Shown here in pieces: positions 8,575-18,547 of a stretch of DNA of 64,000 nucleotides (position 1 is the first letter of the stretch; the number at the start of each line of letters is the position of its first letter). The stretch lies in contig NZ_CANLZM010000003.1 of the NCBI RefSeq assembly GCF_947495565.1, forward strand, positions 124,001 through 188,000, in the 5' to 3' direction. Under the pieces are notes generated by a model. The model did not search any database and was not told where the DNA came from. It saw only the letters and a program-made list of their open reading frames with translations. The DNA comes from an uncultured Pontibacter sp. (GTDB lineage Bacteria > Bacteroidota > Bacteroidia > Cytophagales > Hymenobacteraceae). The translations under genes and the position numbers were made by a program.

Positions 8575-9250
8575 GTTTCTTAAATACCGCCGCATAGTGG
8601 TCAGCTAATCGTGTGGGTTCGGGGAGTTTGTGTTTCAGGGCGCAATGCATGGCAATATCGGTTGCAGCGTCTAAATCCATGAGGTGGCCCGGCGAGACGA
8701 ACACAGGTTTGATATTATCCTTAGTACGGACTACGTTGGCAATGACTTCATCTTTGTAAACCAGCGGAGCAATAGAACCTTTGGCGGCGGCAGGTTCGGT
8801 ATACTTGCCTACCAGTACTTTCTTGGCCACGCCCATGGTTGGCTTGTTGAGTTGCAGGCCCAGGTGCGTGGCAATGCCCAGGCGGCGCGGGTGCGAAATG
8901 CCATGGCCATCTACCATAATCAGGTCGGGCTTTTGCTGCAGCTTTTCGTAGGCCTTTAGCAAATTCGGGGCTTCGCGAAAAGACAGGAAGCCGGGAATAT
9001 ACGGGAGGTCAACCGGGCCATGGTGCCATACTTTCTCCGCTACCTCCAGCGCAGGGTACGTCAGAAGTATGAATACAGACAGAATCGTGTCTTCGCCGAT
9101 AAACGAGGAATCACAGCCTGCGATATACTTTAGCTCGAAATCCGGTTTTTGCAGTATAATGCTTGCCTGCATTTGCCGCTGCTGTGCAGTAAGTTCCTGT
9201 AGCACTTTTGAGTCAGGTGGCGGCGCATCGTATCGTCTGTAGTAAGCCAT
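8567..9250 (-). CDS. nfi: Endonuclease V (deoxyinosine 3'-endonuclease)
   Basis: A 227-residue DNA repair enzyme that cuts the second phosphodiester bond 3' of deoxyinosine. Family motifs are present in order: YIAGCDSSF with metal ligand Asp47, PYIPGFLSFREAP with Glu93, and DLIMVDGHGISHPRRLG with Asp114, followed by THLGLQLNKPTMGVAKKVLVG and the C-terminal SPGHLMDLDAA. Length is normal. The extreme C-terminus (FKKLV, stop) runs into the inverted repeat at 8533-8574, so the original end of the protein may have been replaced when the repeat arrived. Start ATG at 9250 is the only good candidate before the conserved core. Confidence 0.93.
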   Translation of the reverse strand: MAYYRRYDAPPPDSKVLQELTAQQRQMQASIILQKPDFELKYIAGCDSSFIGEDTILSVFILLTYPALEVAEKVWHHGPVDLPYIPGFLSFREAPNLLKAYEKLQQKPDLIMVDGHGISHPRRLGIATHLGLQLNKPTMGVAKKVLVGKYTEPAAAKGSIAPLVYKDEVIANVVRTKDNIKPVFVSPGHLMDLDAATDIAMHCALKHKLPEPTRLADHYAAVFKKLV

Positions 9251-9375
9251 GGGTAGTTAGAGAGTTGAATATAAGGTTAAATGATTCGTTGCTATTACGG
9301 CGACCAGTGCAAAAAGCTACCTAACCAGCCTGACTCAAATGCCTCAACCCTACAATTCCCTAACTCCCAAACTTT

Positions 9376-10032
9376 CTACGCGCTGCAAGGCGTGCGGAGG
9401 TCGGCGAAGAGTAGCAGCCAGCGGCCATTGCGGAAACCGAAGTGAAAGCGATAAGCGGTAGCTGTATGCAATACTGTGGCTTGCACCTGCTCCTGCAGCT
9501 GCTGTACTTGTTGGGCCTGTTGCTCGCTTAGGTTGGCGTATTGCCACATAGTTGTGGTCTGAAAACTGGAGGTGCTGAAGGTGTAAAAGCAGCCATCTTC
9601 GGCAAAACCAGTTGCGCCACGGTCCATGTCGGCACAATCAAAAGCTGGAAACGCCTCCCGGTGCTGCAACTCGCATACTTTTACCTCCTGGTTTATACTT
9701 GTAAATGGCCGCTGCTGATAGTTCCGCTGTACCTCCTGTATACTTTTAAAGTGGCTGTAAGCGGGCATTGCGCCGGGTTGCTCTATTAGCCAGATACCTG
9801 ATTGGGCATCTACAAAATCGTTTAGCGCTGCCGTGTCGCCAGCTTGTAGCGCGTTAAAGAACCGGTTAAATTCTTCTGCAAAAGAGGCTGAGTCAGGTGC
9901 TGCTGGCCGGGCCTCTTCCTGTGCGGCCTGAAGGGAATCTACCCGTTGGCTGCCTAACATACCCGGCCTGCTGTCGGGGCCGCAGGAGGTGCACATAACC
10001 AGCACAGCAAGTATAGCAAAAGTAAAACGCAT
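9376..10032 (-). CDS. Hypothetical lipoprotein
   Basis: A 218-residue protein with a clear lipoprotein signal (MRFTFAILAVLVMCTSC, Cys17). The mature part has an acidic, Ala-rich linker, then a mixed alpha/beta region containing FNRFFNALQAGDTAALNDFV, which resembles the start of an NTF2/SnoaL-like or DUF4864-like fold, and FHFGFRNGRWLLLFADLRTP at the end. No catalytic residues are recognised. It stands alone, divergent from the hydrolase gene at 10167. I do not recognise the family with confidence. Confidence 0.55.
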   Translation of the reverse strand: MRFTFAILAVLVMCTSCGPDSRPGMLGSQRVDSLQAAQEEARPAAPDSASFAEEFNRFFNALQAGDTAALNDFVDAQSGIWLIEQPGAMPAYSHFKSIQEVQRNYQQRPFTSINQEVKVCELQHREAFPAFDCADMDRGATGFAEDGCFYTFSTSSFQTTTMWQYANLSEQQAQQVQQLQEQVQATVLHTATAYRFHFGFRNGRWLLLFADLRTPCSA

Positions 10033-10166
10033 AGTAGAAAGTAAGCTTTAAACACAGATACGGCATTGGGTAGCCATGGAGTTATACTTGTGAACTTTGA
10101 ATATGGCGGTTCGTAAAGTTAAGTATACATATTATCAATTACTTATACTGATAACCTACATAAACT

Positions 10167-10850
10167 ATGACGAATTATACTTTTAACGAAAGCATCAGGA
10201 TTGAGCTGCAGGACGCATCGCTTACCGGTGATCTGGCTATTCCGGAGAGTGCAGCGGGCCTCATTGTTTTCTCTCATGGCAGTGGCAGTAGCCGCCTCAG
10301 CAGCCGCAATCGTTTTGTGGCCAAACACCTGCAGCAATCGGGTTTCGCCACACTGCTCTTCGACCTGCTTACCGGGTCGGAGGATAAAGAATACAACAAC
10401 CGTTTTGATATACCTAAGCTAACCCGGCGACTGATCGAGACAACCTACTGGTTGCAGCAAGACCCGCGCACACGCGATCTGAACCTCGCCTTCTTTGGGG
10501 CAAGTACGGGCGCTGCCTCGGCCATAGGAGCCGCCGCTGCCGAAGGCCCTCAAATTATAAAGGCCGTGGTAAGCCGTGGCGGAAGGCCAGACTTAGCTGA
10601 TACCGTGTTGATGGACCTGCAGGTGCCTACGCTGCTGATAGTAGGCGGCAAAGATGAGGCTGTGCTGGAGATGAACATACAGGCGCAGAACCAGATGCAG
10701 TGCATAAAAGATTTAGAGATAGTGCCGGATGCCACCCATTTGTTTGCAGAACCAGGGGCCCTGGAACTGGTAGCCCGCCTTGCCACCGATTGGTTCCGGA
10801 AGTACGTGAAGCCCGAAAAGCAACAGCCCCTGCACCAAAATCGGCCTTAG
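10167..10850 (+). CDS. Dienelactone-hydrolase-like alpha/beta hydrolase
   Basis: A 227-residue cytoplasmic alpha/beta hydrolase. Visible motifs: GLIVFSHGSGSSRLSSRNR (oxyanion loop), nucleophile elbow FFGASTGAAS with Ser in GAST, the acid in LLIVGGKDEAV, and His in PDATHLFAEPGAL. It belongs to the group found fused to, or next to, phosphoribosyltransferases, and here a phosphoribosyltransferase gene follows 142 bp downstream on the same strand. The substrate is unknown. The -7-like AT-rich region before 10167 carries several AAGTATA/TATACTT motifs. Confidence 0.8.
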   Translation: MTNYTFNESIRIELQDASLTGDLAIPESAAGLIVFSHGSGSSRLSSRNRFVAKHLQQSGFATLLFDLLTGSEDKEYNNRFDIPKLTRRLIETTYWLQQDPRTRDLNLAFFGASTGAASAIGAAAAEGPQIIKAVVSRGGRPDLADTVLMDLQVPTLLIVGGKDEAVLEMNIQAQNQMQCIKDLEIVPDATHLFAEPGALELVARLATDWFRKYVKPEKQQPLHQNRP

Positions 10851-10992
10851 CGAAAGTATAAACGAGTTTTAGGATGATCACATGAAATCCAAGCCCTAGA
10901 ACGCACTCAATTTATACTTCTGCGCATCCTCGTACTTATGCAACTGCTGATTCAGAATACTCACCCATACACTTGTAATAAAATGTAAAGCT

Positions 10993-11613
10993 ATGGACAT
11001 GATTCGAAACAGGGCGGAGGCTGCGCAGCTGCTAACTGAGCGACTCCAGAAGTATAAAGGAGAACAAGGTGTGGTGCTGGCCATACCCCGGGGCGGTGTG
11101 CCTGTCGCGGCGCCAATTGCCAAAACGCTGGGCATGCCGCTGGAGGTGACAGTCTCTAAAAAAATAGGGCACCCCATGAACCCGGAGTTCGCGGTTGGTG
11201 CTGTAAGTATAGATAGCGTAACATATGACAAAAGGCCTGATGTGCCGGAGGAGTATATTCAGGCAGAGGTAGAGCGGATTCGGCAGAGCATTCAGCAGAA
11301 GTATGCGCTCTTTATGGGCAACCGCCGGCACATTCCTCTAAAAGGCCGTGTCGTGATTATTGTGGATGATGGTATTGCAACAGGCAAAACCTTGGAGGCT
11401 ACCGTAATGCTGGTAAAAAAAGAACAGCCCCGTAAAATTGTGGTAGCCGTGCCAGTTGCACCGCCTGCCGCCGCCAAGCATTTTTCTGGACTTGTGGATG
11501 ATTTTGTGTGCCTGCTCACACCTCCGTTTTTTCAGGCAGTGGGCCAGTTTTACGAAGAGTTCACCCAAACTTCCGACGAAGAAGTGATACAACTGCTACG
11601 GGACCAAGTATAG
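10993..11613 (+). CDS. Phosphoribosyltransferase family protein
   Basis: A 206-residue type I phosphoribosyltransferase-fold protein. The PRPP loop reads VVIIVDDGIATGKT (about residues 117-130), and earlier GVVLAIPRGGVPVAAPIA and KKIGHPMNPEFAVGAVS match the ComF-unrelated group whose members occur as a fusion with dienelactone hydrolase (as in mycobacteria). The fused partner is encoded immediately upstream here as a separate gene, which suggests the two proteins act together. The reaction is not known. The TAG stop at 11611-11613 abuts the stop codon of the convergent gene with no spacer. Confidence 0.85.
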   Translation: MDMIRNRAEAAQLLTERLQKYKGEQGVVLAIPRGGVPVAAPIAKTLGMPLEVTVSKKIGHPMNPEFAVGAVSIDSVTYDKRPDVPEEYIQAEVERIRQSIQQKYALFMGNRRHIPLKGRVVIIVDDGIATGKTLEATVMLVKKEQPRKIVVAVPVAPPAAAKHFSGLVDDFVCLLTPPFFQAVGQFYEEFTQTSDEEVIQLLRDQV

Positions 11614-12948
11614 CTACCGCTCAAGAATAAATTTTGAGTGATATACCTTATCTCCGGAAGTAACGCGCACCAAGTATAAACCGGCCCCCTGTAGTTGGTT
11701 TGTCAGGATTTGAGTACGAAAAGCTCCGTTGCTTCCCTGTACGTTTTCCATTTTGTGCACCAGCTTTCCATCGAAAGTATACACACGCACTTCCGCTTCT
11801 TCTGCCGGATGGTTGTGGTGCAGGTGCAGGCTAACGTTTTGGCCTCTGCTACTCGTCGGAAAGACCATTAAGGCTTGTTCCCGCTCTTTTACCTGCACCT
11901 GCACAACCTTAGAAAAGCTGCTAGTGCCATCTGTATCAACCTGCTTTAACCTGTAGTAGAGCGTGCCTGCCATGGCAGCAGCGTCTGTGTAAGTATAACT
12001 CTGTGCCATAGAAGTCGTGCCGGCCCCGGTTACCCGTCCTATCTCCTGAAAATCGTTTCCGTTCAGCGAGCGCTGCACCTCAAAGTAGGCATTATCTTTT
12101 TCTGAAGCTGTTTGCCAACTCAAGGTAACATTCTGGTTTGGGTTGCTGCTGGCGCTGAAGGCGGCAAGTTCTACAGGGAGTGGAGTGATTACTATAGCCA
12201 TCGCATCAAACCAGCGCTGAGCCATTTTCTCTTCTCCGCTGCTATTCGGATGTATGCCGTCCCAAGTGTCAGCACCAGGCACCGGATCAAAGTTGGCATT
12301 TTGGTTCACAACTATAACCGGAGATTGTTCTGTATTTAAGCGGTTGGCCAAGGGAGGTATTTGTGCATTAAAATCGTTGAGCCTGTCAATGGTATTCTGG
12401 CCGACTTTCTGTAGCCATATTGGTATGAGCTGGGCCATCAGAATGGTTACGTTAGGGTTCTTTTTTCTGATCTCCCGTACAACGCTCTCTAGCTCTGCAA
12501 TTGTTTCTGCTACAGGCTGCTCCTGCATGACATCGTTAGAGCCCAGATGCAGCAGTACAATATCCGGCGAGTAATTTTTTAGCCATTCTTTCAGTCTGTT
12601 TTGTTTGTTATTGCCCTGGCCGTTCAGTATCTCATCTGTGCGCCAGCCCCAATGGCCTTCGTTACGGTTTGTGAAAGTTTTACCTTTATACACTTCTCCT
12701 CTCAAGGAGGGCGCTCCGTCCTTGTTCACATCATGCGATCCAACAAATTCAACGTCTACTTCAGCGTCGACAAGCTTTTTCCAGAGTCTGTACTTGTATC
12801 CCGGGTGTTCCGAATCTCCTTGCGTAATAGAATTGCCAAGTGGCATGACCTTAAGCTGTGCTGCAGCAGGCATACAAAAAGTGATCAGGAATAAAACGGA
12901 GAGAAAGAGCAAAAGGTGAAGGCGAGGGAAAGTATAAATTGCACTCAT
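11614..12948 (-). CDS. Secreted SGNH/GDSL hydrolase with T9SS sorting domain
   Basis: A 444-residue protein: signal peptide (to about residue 31), SGNH hydrolase domain (about 33-220) with LKVMPLGNSITQGD (block I Ser40), LLHLGSNDV (block III Asn) and DTWDGIHPNSSG (block V Asp/His), then a fibronectin-like stretch (VNLSWQTASEKDNAYFEVQR-type) and a C-terminal type IX secretion sorting domain (about 365-444) ending YHSKFILER. The enzyme probably de-esterifies polysaccharide or lipid outside the cell, with T9SS placing it on the surface. It converges with the phosphoribosyltransferase gene, stop to stop. No terminator is seen between them. Confidence 0.87.
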   Translation of the reverse strand: MSAIYTFPRLHLLLFLSVLFLITFCMPAAAQLKVMPLGNSITQGDSEHPGYKYRLWKKLVDAEVDVEFVGSHDVNKDGAPSLRGEVYKGKTFTNRNEGHWGWRTDEILNGQGNNKQNRLKEWLKNYSPDIVLLHLGSNDVMQEQPVAETIAELESVVREIRKKNPNVTILMAQLIPIWLQKVGQNTIDRLNDFNAQIPPLANRLNTEQSPVIVVNQNANFDPVPGADTWDGIHPNSSGEEKMAQRWFDAMAIVITPLPVELAAFSASSNPNQNVTLSWQTASEKDNAYFEVQRSLNGNDFQEIGRVTGAGTTSMAQSYTYTDAAAMAGTLYYRLKQVDTDGTSSFSKVVQVQVKEREQALMVFPTSSRGQNVSLHLHHNHPAEEAEVRVYTFDGKLVHKMENVQGSNGAFRTQILTNQLQGAGLYLVRVTSGDKVYHSKFILER

Positions 12949-13436
12949 ATTCAGCGGAATAATAGTAAGAAGTACTAAGCTATCTCAGACGGTAGCAGGT
13001 GATGGTGGTTACACTGTCCGCTGCAATAAACTGTGGGTATAGGGCAGGAGTGAGGGAGTGGCCATATCTGGTAAGTAAACTAAAACAGCTATGGTAAAAG
13101 AGGCTTCTGTTTGCACTCTAAGCAGCATTTACTACATTGTAAAGTTTAAACTGGAATATGTTAGCGCAGCTAAAAACTTATTGCTCAGGTATATTTAAAA
13201 TCTGCCTTAGTATGGTGCTGCTATCAAACGACGCTAGTTTTAATATCCTGAGTAAGCCTACCCAAGTATAATTTATCTTGGAAATGAGTTATCTGGAAAA
13301 GCAGTTGAATGTACTTTGCCGTAAAGCAAGTATGTAGGTTTGGAGGGAGAAGCAGCCGCCTATTAGCTTTTAGCAGGATTTCAGGGGAAGCGCTGCATAT
13401 ACTTGCCTGCAACCTCGGCAATATCAAAAAGACTCT

Positions 13437-13444
13437 TATATTTG
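13437..13444 (+). promoter_or_regulatory. Candidate -7 element before icd
   Basis: TATATTTG fits the Bacteroidota TAnnTTTG -7 consensus and lies 60 bp before the icd start. A good TTTG -33 element is not visible. It sits in the 556-bp gene-free region 12949-13504, in which I see nothing else: a 67-codon reverse frame at 13224-13427 has no family features. Confidence 0.45.
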
Positions 13445-13492
13445 CTATTATAACCTATATTCACTTCCCTTGTTGGGAGTAGTATAATTTAA

Positions 13493-15733
<2,241 letters not shown>

Positions 15734-15750
15734 GCTGAATTATAAAGTAT

Positions 15751-15786
15751 AAAAAAGAAAGGCTGCCTGATTGGGCAGCCTTTTTT
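15751..15786 (+). terminator. Terminator of icd
   Basis: Stem AAAGGCTGCC / GGCAGCCTTT (15758-15767 with 15774-15783) followed by a T run, 25-50 bp after the icd stop. The A run on the left could also serve transcripts from the convergent DUF4062 gene. Confidence 0.9.
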
Positions 15787-15812
15787 GGTTGAAGAATCTA
15801 GAACATTTAATA

Positions 15813-16958
15813 TCAAAATGGCAGATCCGTCAGACTTTGAGATAGTTTGCTTTCGAGGCAATTTAACAACCTTTCTTTATCCGTCTCATTAGTTACAAAT
15901 GGAAGTACTTTCTGCTGCAAATCCCTATTTAATGCTCTATAATCAAATTTTTTGATTTTTAATTTATCAGAAATAGTCATCAATTCTTGATCCAAATCTG
16001 AGATTATTTTATTATCAACTGCATTATATCTTTTTAGCCAATCTAAATTTTTGTATGATTCTTCAACTTTAGTAATTGAGCAAATCAGCGCTTTGTTATA
16101 AATTACTTCAGCAGCTTTCCTTAAATTGATTTGGCCTACCTCTTCATCACTTATTGTTTCAACGAACGCAATATTGTTTGCAAATTTTTCACAAAAGAAA
16201 TCTAATAATATTGTGAATTGGTTGTCAATAACTTCCTCATACTTGCCTTTATCATTCCCTAAGATCTCTTTTCCTACAGAATTGAGCATCTCATTCATCA
16301 TTAGTGTCACTTTTTTAAGTTCTGAAACTGTATCTAGTACTTTGCTCTCCTCAGAAGCCTTTTTTAAAGATTCTAAGTGGAGGTAGAACATACCTGAAAA
16401 TTGAATTCTTATATAGCTTTCGATCTCCTCTACCTTTTCAAAGGTTTTAATAGGCTTTGTTCTAACCATATCAATAAATTTGAAAACATTGACATGGTCA
16501 ACATGGGCAAATTTAAATTTTTTTCTTCCGGGAGGTTCGGTTTCTAGTGGTTTTAGATATAGATTATCAAAAAACTCTTGATTCTCTTTATAAGTCTGAT
16601 ATTCGGAGTAAACATTTCTGTCAACAAAAATTAGGATGGGAATATTTTTAATTGCCGCTGTTTCAAATTCCTTTCTAGTAATAGAGATATAGTCTTCGTC
16701 ATACTTTCTTCTCTCTTCATCAATCTTTGTTTGTGATGATGGGGAGCCGTACCTTCCTCCTATAATTAATACCATTACGTGACACAAACCCACTTCATAA
16801 TATGCGGACAAATCTAATTCCTTACCATGTTGATAAGTTACTTTGTCGCTTTCAAATAAGATTGGCTCAAACCCATAGTTATTAATAAACTTCTCAAGTC
16901 TCTCCCTTACATGCCTTAAATCATAATAAGTGGAACTAACAAAAATTCTAGGTATCAT
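15813..16958 (-). CDS. DUF4062 domain protein, AT-rich, probably acquired
   Basis: I take ATG at 16958 (MIPRIFVSSTYYDLRHVRER) as the start; a GTG at 16979 would add seven residues. The 381-residue protein starts with a DUF4062 domain (about 1-90): IFVSSTYYDLRHVRERLEKF and VMVLIIGGRYGSP are diagnostic of this Rossmann-like, TIR/SIR2-resembling fold. The remainder is helical and acidic-basic mixed with no recognised domain. Base composition is clearly AT-richer than the neighbours, Ile/Lys/Asn-rich, and no AAGTATA motif occurs inside it, all pointing to recent gain. DUF4062 proteins are often encoded near defence or signalling NTPases; here it stands alone. Role unknown. Confidence 0.8.
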   Translation of the reverse strand: MIPRIFVSSTYYDLRHVRERLEKFINNYGFEPILFESDKVTYQHGKELDLSAYYEVGLCHVMVLIIGGRYGSPSSQTKIDEERRKYDEDYISITRKEFETAAIKNIPILIFVDRNVYSEYQTYKENQEFFDNLYLKPLETEPPGRKKFKFAHVDHVNVFKFIDMVRTKPIKTFEKVEEIESYIRIQFSGMFYLHLESLKKASEESKVLDTVSELKKVTLMMNEMLNSVGKEILGNDKGKYEEVIDNQFTILLDFFCEKFANNIAFVETISDEEVGQINLRKAAEVIYNKALICSITKVEESYKNLDWLKRYNAVDNKIISDLDQELMTISDKLKIKKFDYRALNRDLQQKVLPFVTNETDKERLLNCLESKLSQSLTDLPF

Positions 16959-17031
16959 ATTATACTTAAGGTTAAACACTTAGATTACAATATAGCAAAT
17001 TTTATTTGTTACTTATTAATACACAAGCATT

Positions 17032-17128
17032 CCTCCGCTGGCGCGAGCTTGCAGCTCGTGACTTTCTTTCCAGGCAGCTATACCCCATTTAGTAACAGTA
17101 CGAGCTACAAGCTCGAACTAGCAGAGGT
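17032..17128. repeat. Palindromic intergenic repeat, family B copy 1
   Basis: An about 97-bp element with imperfect terminal inverted arms (17032-17060 with 17100-17128); each arm has an inner palindrome, GCGAGCTTGCAGCTCGT on the left and ACGAGCTACAAGCTCG on the right. A second, more diverged copy in the same orientation is at 18213-18313, beyond the NmrA-like gene. It is non-coding and MITE- or REP-like. Confidence 0.75.
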
Positions 17129-17228
17129 GTCTCAGATTCGTTCCAGTTATAAACTGGCTGGATAAGCAGATTTAAGCCGCAACCTTTCCTACAAAAGCCT
17201 GTTACAAACCAAAGGTAAATAAACAGCT

Positions 17229-18140
17229 ATGGAAAGTAACAATACTTCAAAAAAGCCAACTATAGTGCTGGCAGGAGCCACCGGGCATTTGGGTGGTCTT
17301 ATAGCTCGGGCACTGCTTGAGAGAGGGGCCAACGTGAGAGCTTTGGCCAGGAACAGTAGCGCCAGTGATAAGATTGCGGGTTTGTGGGAGTTGGGCGCTA
17401 CTGTTGTAGAAGTAGATTTCCATAATGCTGCTGAACTGGCTAAAGCCTGCGAGGGCGCCACCTGTGTGGTTTCGGCCTTATCGGGGCTGCACTATGTAAT
17501 GGTAGGAATACAGACCTTGCTGTTGAATGCAGCTGTGGCTGCCGGAGTGCAACGCTTCATTCCTTCTGACTTTGCCATTGACATTACCAGGCTGCCTTAT
17601 GGCAGTAACCGCAACCTGGATTTCCGGAAAGAATTCAAAGAGCGATTAGATAAAGCGCCCATTGCGGCCACTTCCATACTTAATGGCATGTTCACAGATC
17701 TGCTGACCGGAGAGGCACCTATTGTCCTTTTCTCCTTAAAAAGAGTGATGTACTATGGCAGTGCAGATCAACCGATGGATTTCACGACCATTCACAATAC
17801 AGCTGACTATACCGCCGCCGCCGCCATGGATCCATCCACACCGCGTTACCTGCGCATCGCCGGCGATGTGCTTGATGCTCATGGGTTGAAAGATGCTGCC
17901 AGTAAAGCGACAGGAGAAGAATTTAAACTGTTCCGGGTTGGTGGACTAGGGTTACTAAATACTATCATTAAGATCACCAAAGCAGTTACGCCTAGTAACA
18001 ATGAAGTCTTCCCGGCCTGGCAGGGGATGCAGTATATGCGCGACATGTTCAGCGGATTGCCAAAGCTGGAGCCCTTGGATAACGACCGCTACCCTGAGAT
18101 AAAATGGACCAGCGTGGCTGAAGTGCTGGCGAAGAAATAA
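17229..18140 (+). CDS. NmrA-like NAD(P)-binding protein
   Basis: A 303-residue atypical short-chain dehydrogenase of the NmrA/isoflavone-reductase-like group. The N-terminal Rossmann dinucleotide loop reads IVLAGATGHLGGLIARALLE, then VRALARNSS and CVVSALSGLHYVMVGIQTLL follow the usual pattern. The catalytic Tyr-x-x-x-Lys of classical SDRs is not evident, as is common in NmrA-like proteins, so it may be a redox sensor or a reductase of unknown substrate. It is monocistronic and bracketed by the two family B repeats at 17032-17128 and 18213-18313. Confidence 0.82.
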   Translation: MESNNTSKKPTIVLAGATGHLGGLIARALLERGANVRALARNSSASDKIAGLWELGATVVEVDFHNAAELAKACEGATCVVSALSGLHYVMVGIQTLLLNAAVAAGVQRFIPSDFAIDITRLPYGSNRNLDFRKEFKERLDKAPIAATSILNGMFTDLLTGEAPIVLFSLKRVMYYGSADQPMDFTTIHNTADYTAAAAMDPSTPRYLRIAGDVLDAHGLKDAASKATGEEFKLFRVGGLGLLNTIIKITKAVTPSNNEVFPAWQGMQYMRDMFSGLPKLEPLDNDRYPEIKWTSVAEVLAKK

Positions 18141-18212
18141 AAGTTATACTTTCACTACACCTAAGGCTATAAGTTAAGATATCTTAAATTGGCCAGTAGT
18201 ACCAGGAAGAGT

Positions 18213-18313
18213 AAGTCCGTTGGCGCTCGTTTGTAGTTCTTGCTTTAGCCCTTTCACGCAGCTATACATTCATAAAATAACAATACGAGCTACAAGCTCA
18301 TACTAGCGGAGCT
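18213..18313. repeat. Palindromic intergenic repeat, family B copy 2
   Basis: Diverged second copy of the element at 17032-17128, same orientation: CCGTTGGCGCTCGTTTGTAG on the left, the shared middle GCAGCTATAC, and TACGAGCTACAAGCTC ... ACTAGCGGAG on the right. Confidence 0.7.
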
Positions 18314-18351
18314 TTTACAAACAAAGTGCTATCATCATTGCTAACCCGCTC

Positions 18352-18450
18352 TTTCGGATTTGCAATCAGAAAGTACACTAACCGCGGATTTATAATCCGT
18401 AATAGCAAAGGCAGATGCCACTGACAAGCAGACGGATTGCAAATCCGCAG
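18352..18450. repeat. Cluster of GGATT..AATCC palindromes, family C
   Basis: Three small palindromes in about 100 bp: TTTCGGATTTGCAATCAGAAA, shortened here to its core CGGATTTGCAATC (18355-18367), GCGGATTTATAATCCG, and CGGATTGCAAATCCG. The first and third cores are inverted relative to each other and could fold into one long stem. With repeat B copy 2 and the M16 terminator it fills the 407-bp gap 18141-18547, which holds no gene. Confidence 0.65.
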
Positions 18451-18503
18451 TTAACTGAATTCCGAATTTCAAAACCAGAACAGTGTAAACAGGAAAGTAT
18501 AGA

Positions 18504-18538
18504 CAAAAAAATCCCCCTCCTGTTTTTAGGAGGGGGAT
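18504..18538 (-). terminator. Terminator of the M16 peptidase gene
   Basis: An 11-bp stem ATCCCCCTCCT / AGGAGGGGGAT (18511-18521 with 18528-18538), followed on the reverse strand by seven T residues, 10 bp after the stop codon of the reverse-strand gene. Its sequence resembles the C-rich modules of repeat family A. Confidence 0.8.
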
Positions 18539-18547
18539 AGGGGGAGG

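Noticed and set aside
13224-13427. 67-codon reverse frame upstream of icd
   Set aside because: No family features, no conserved context, unusual composition; likely chance.
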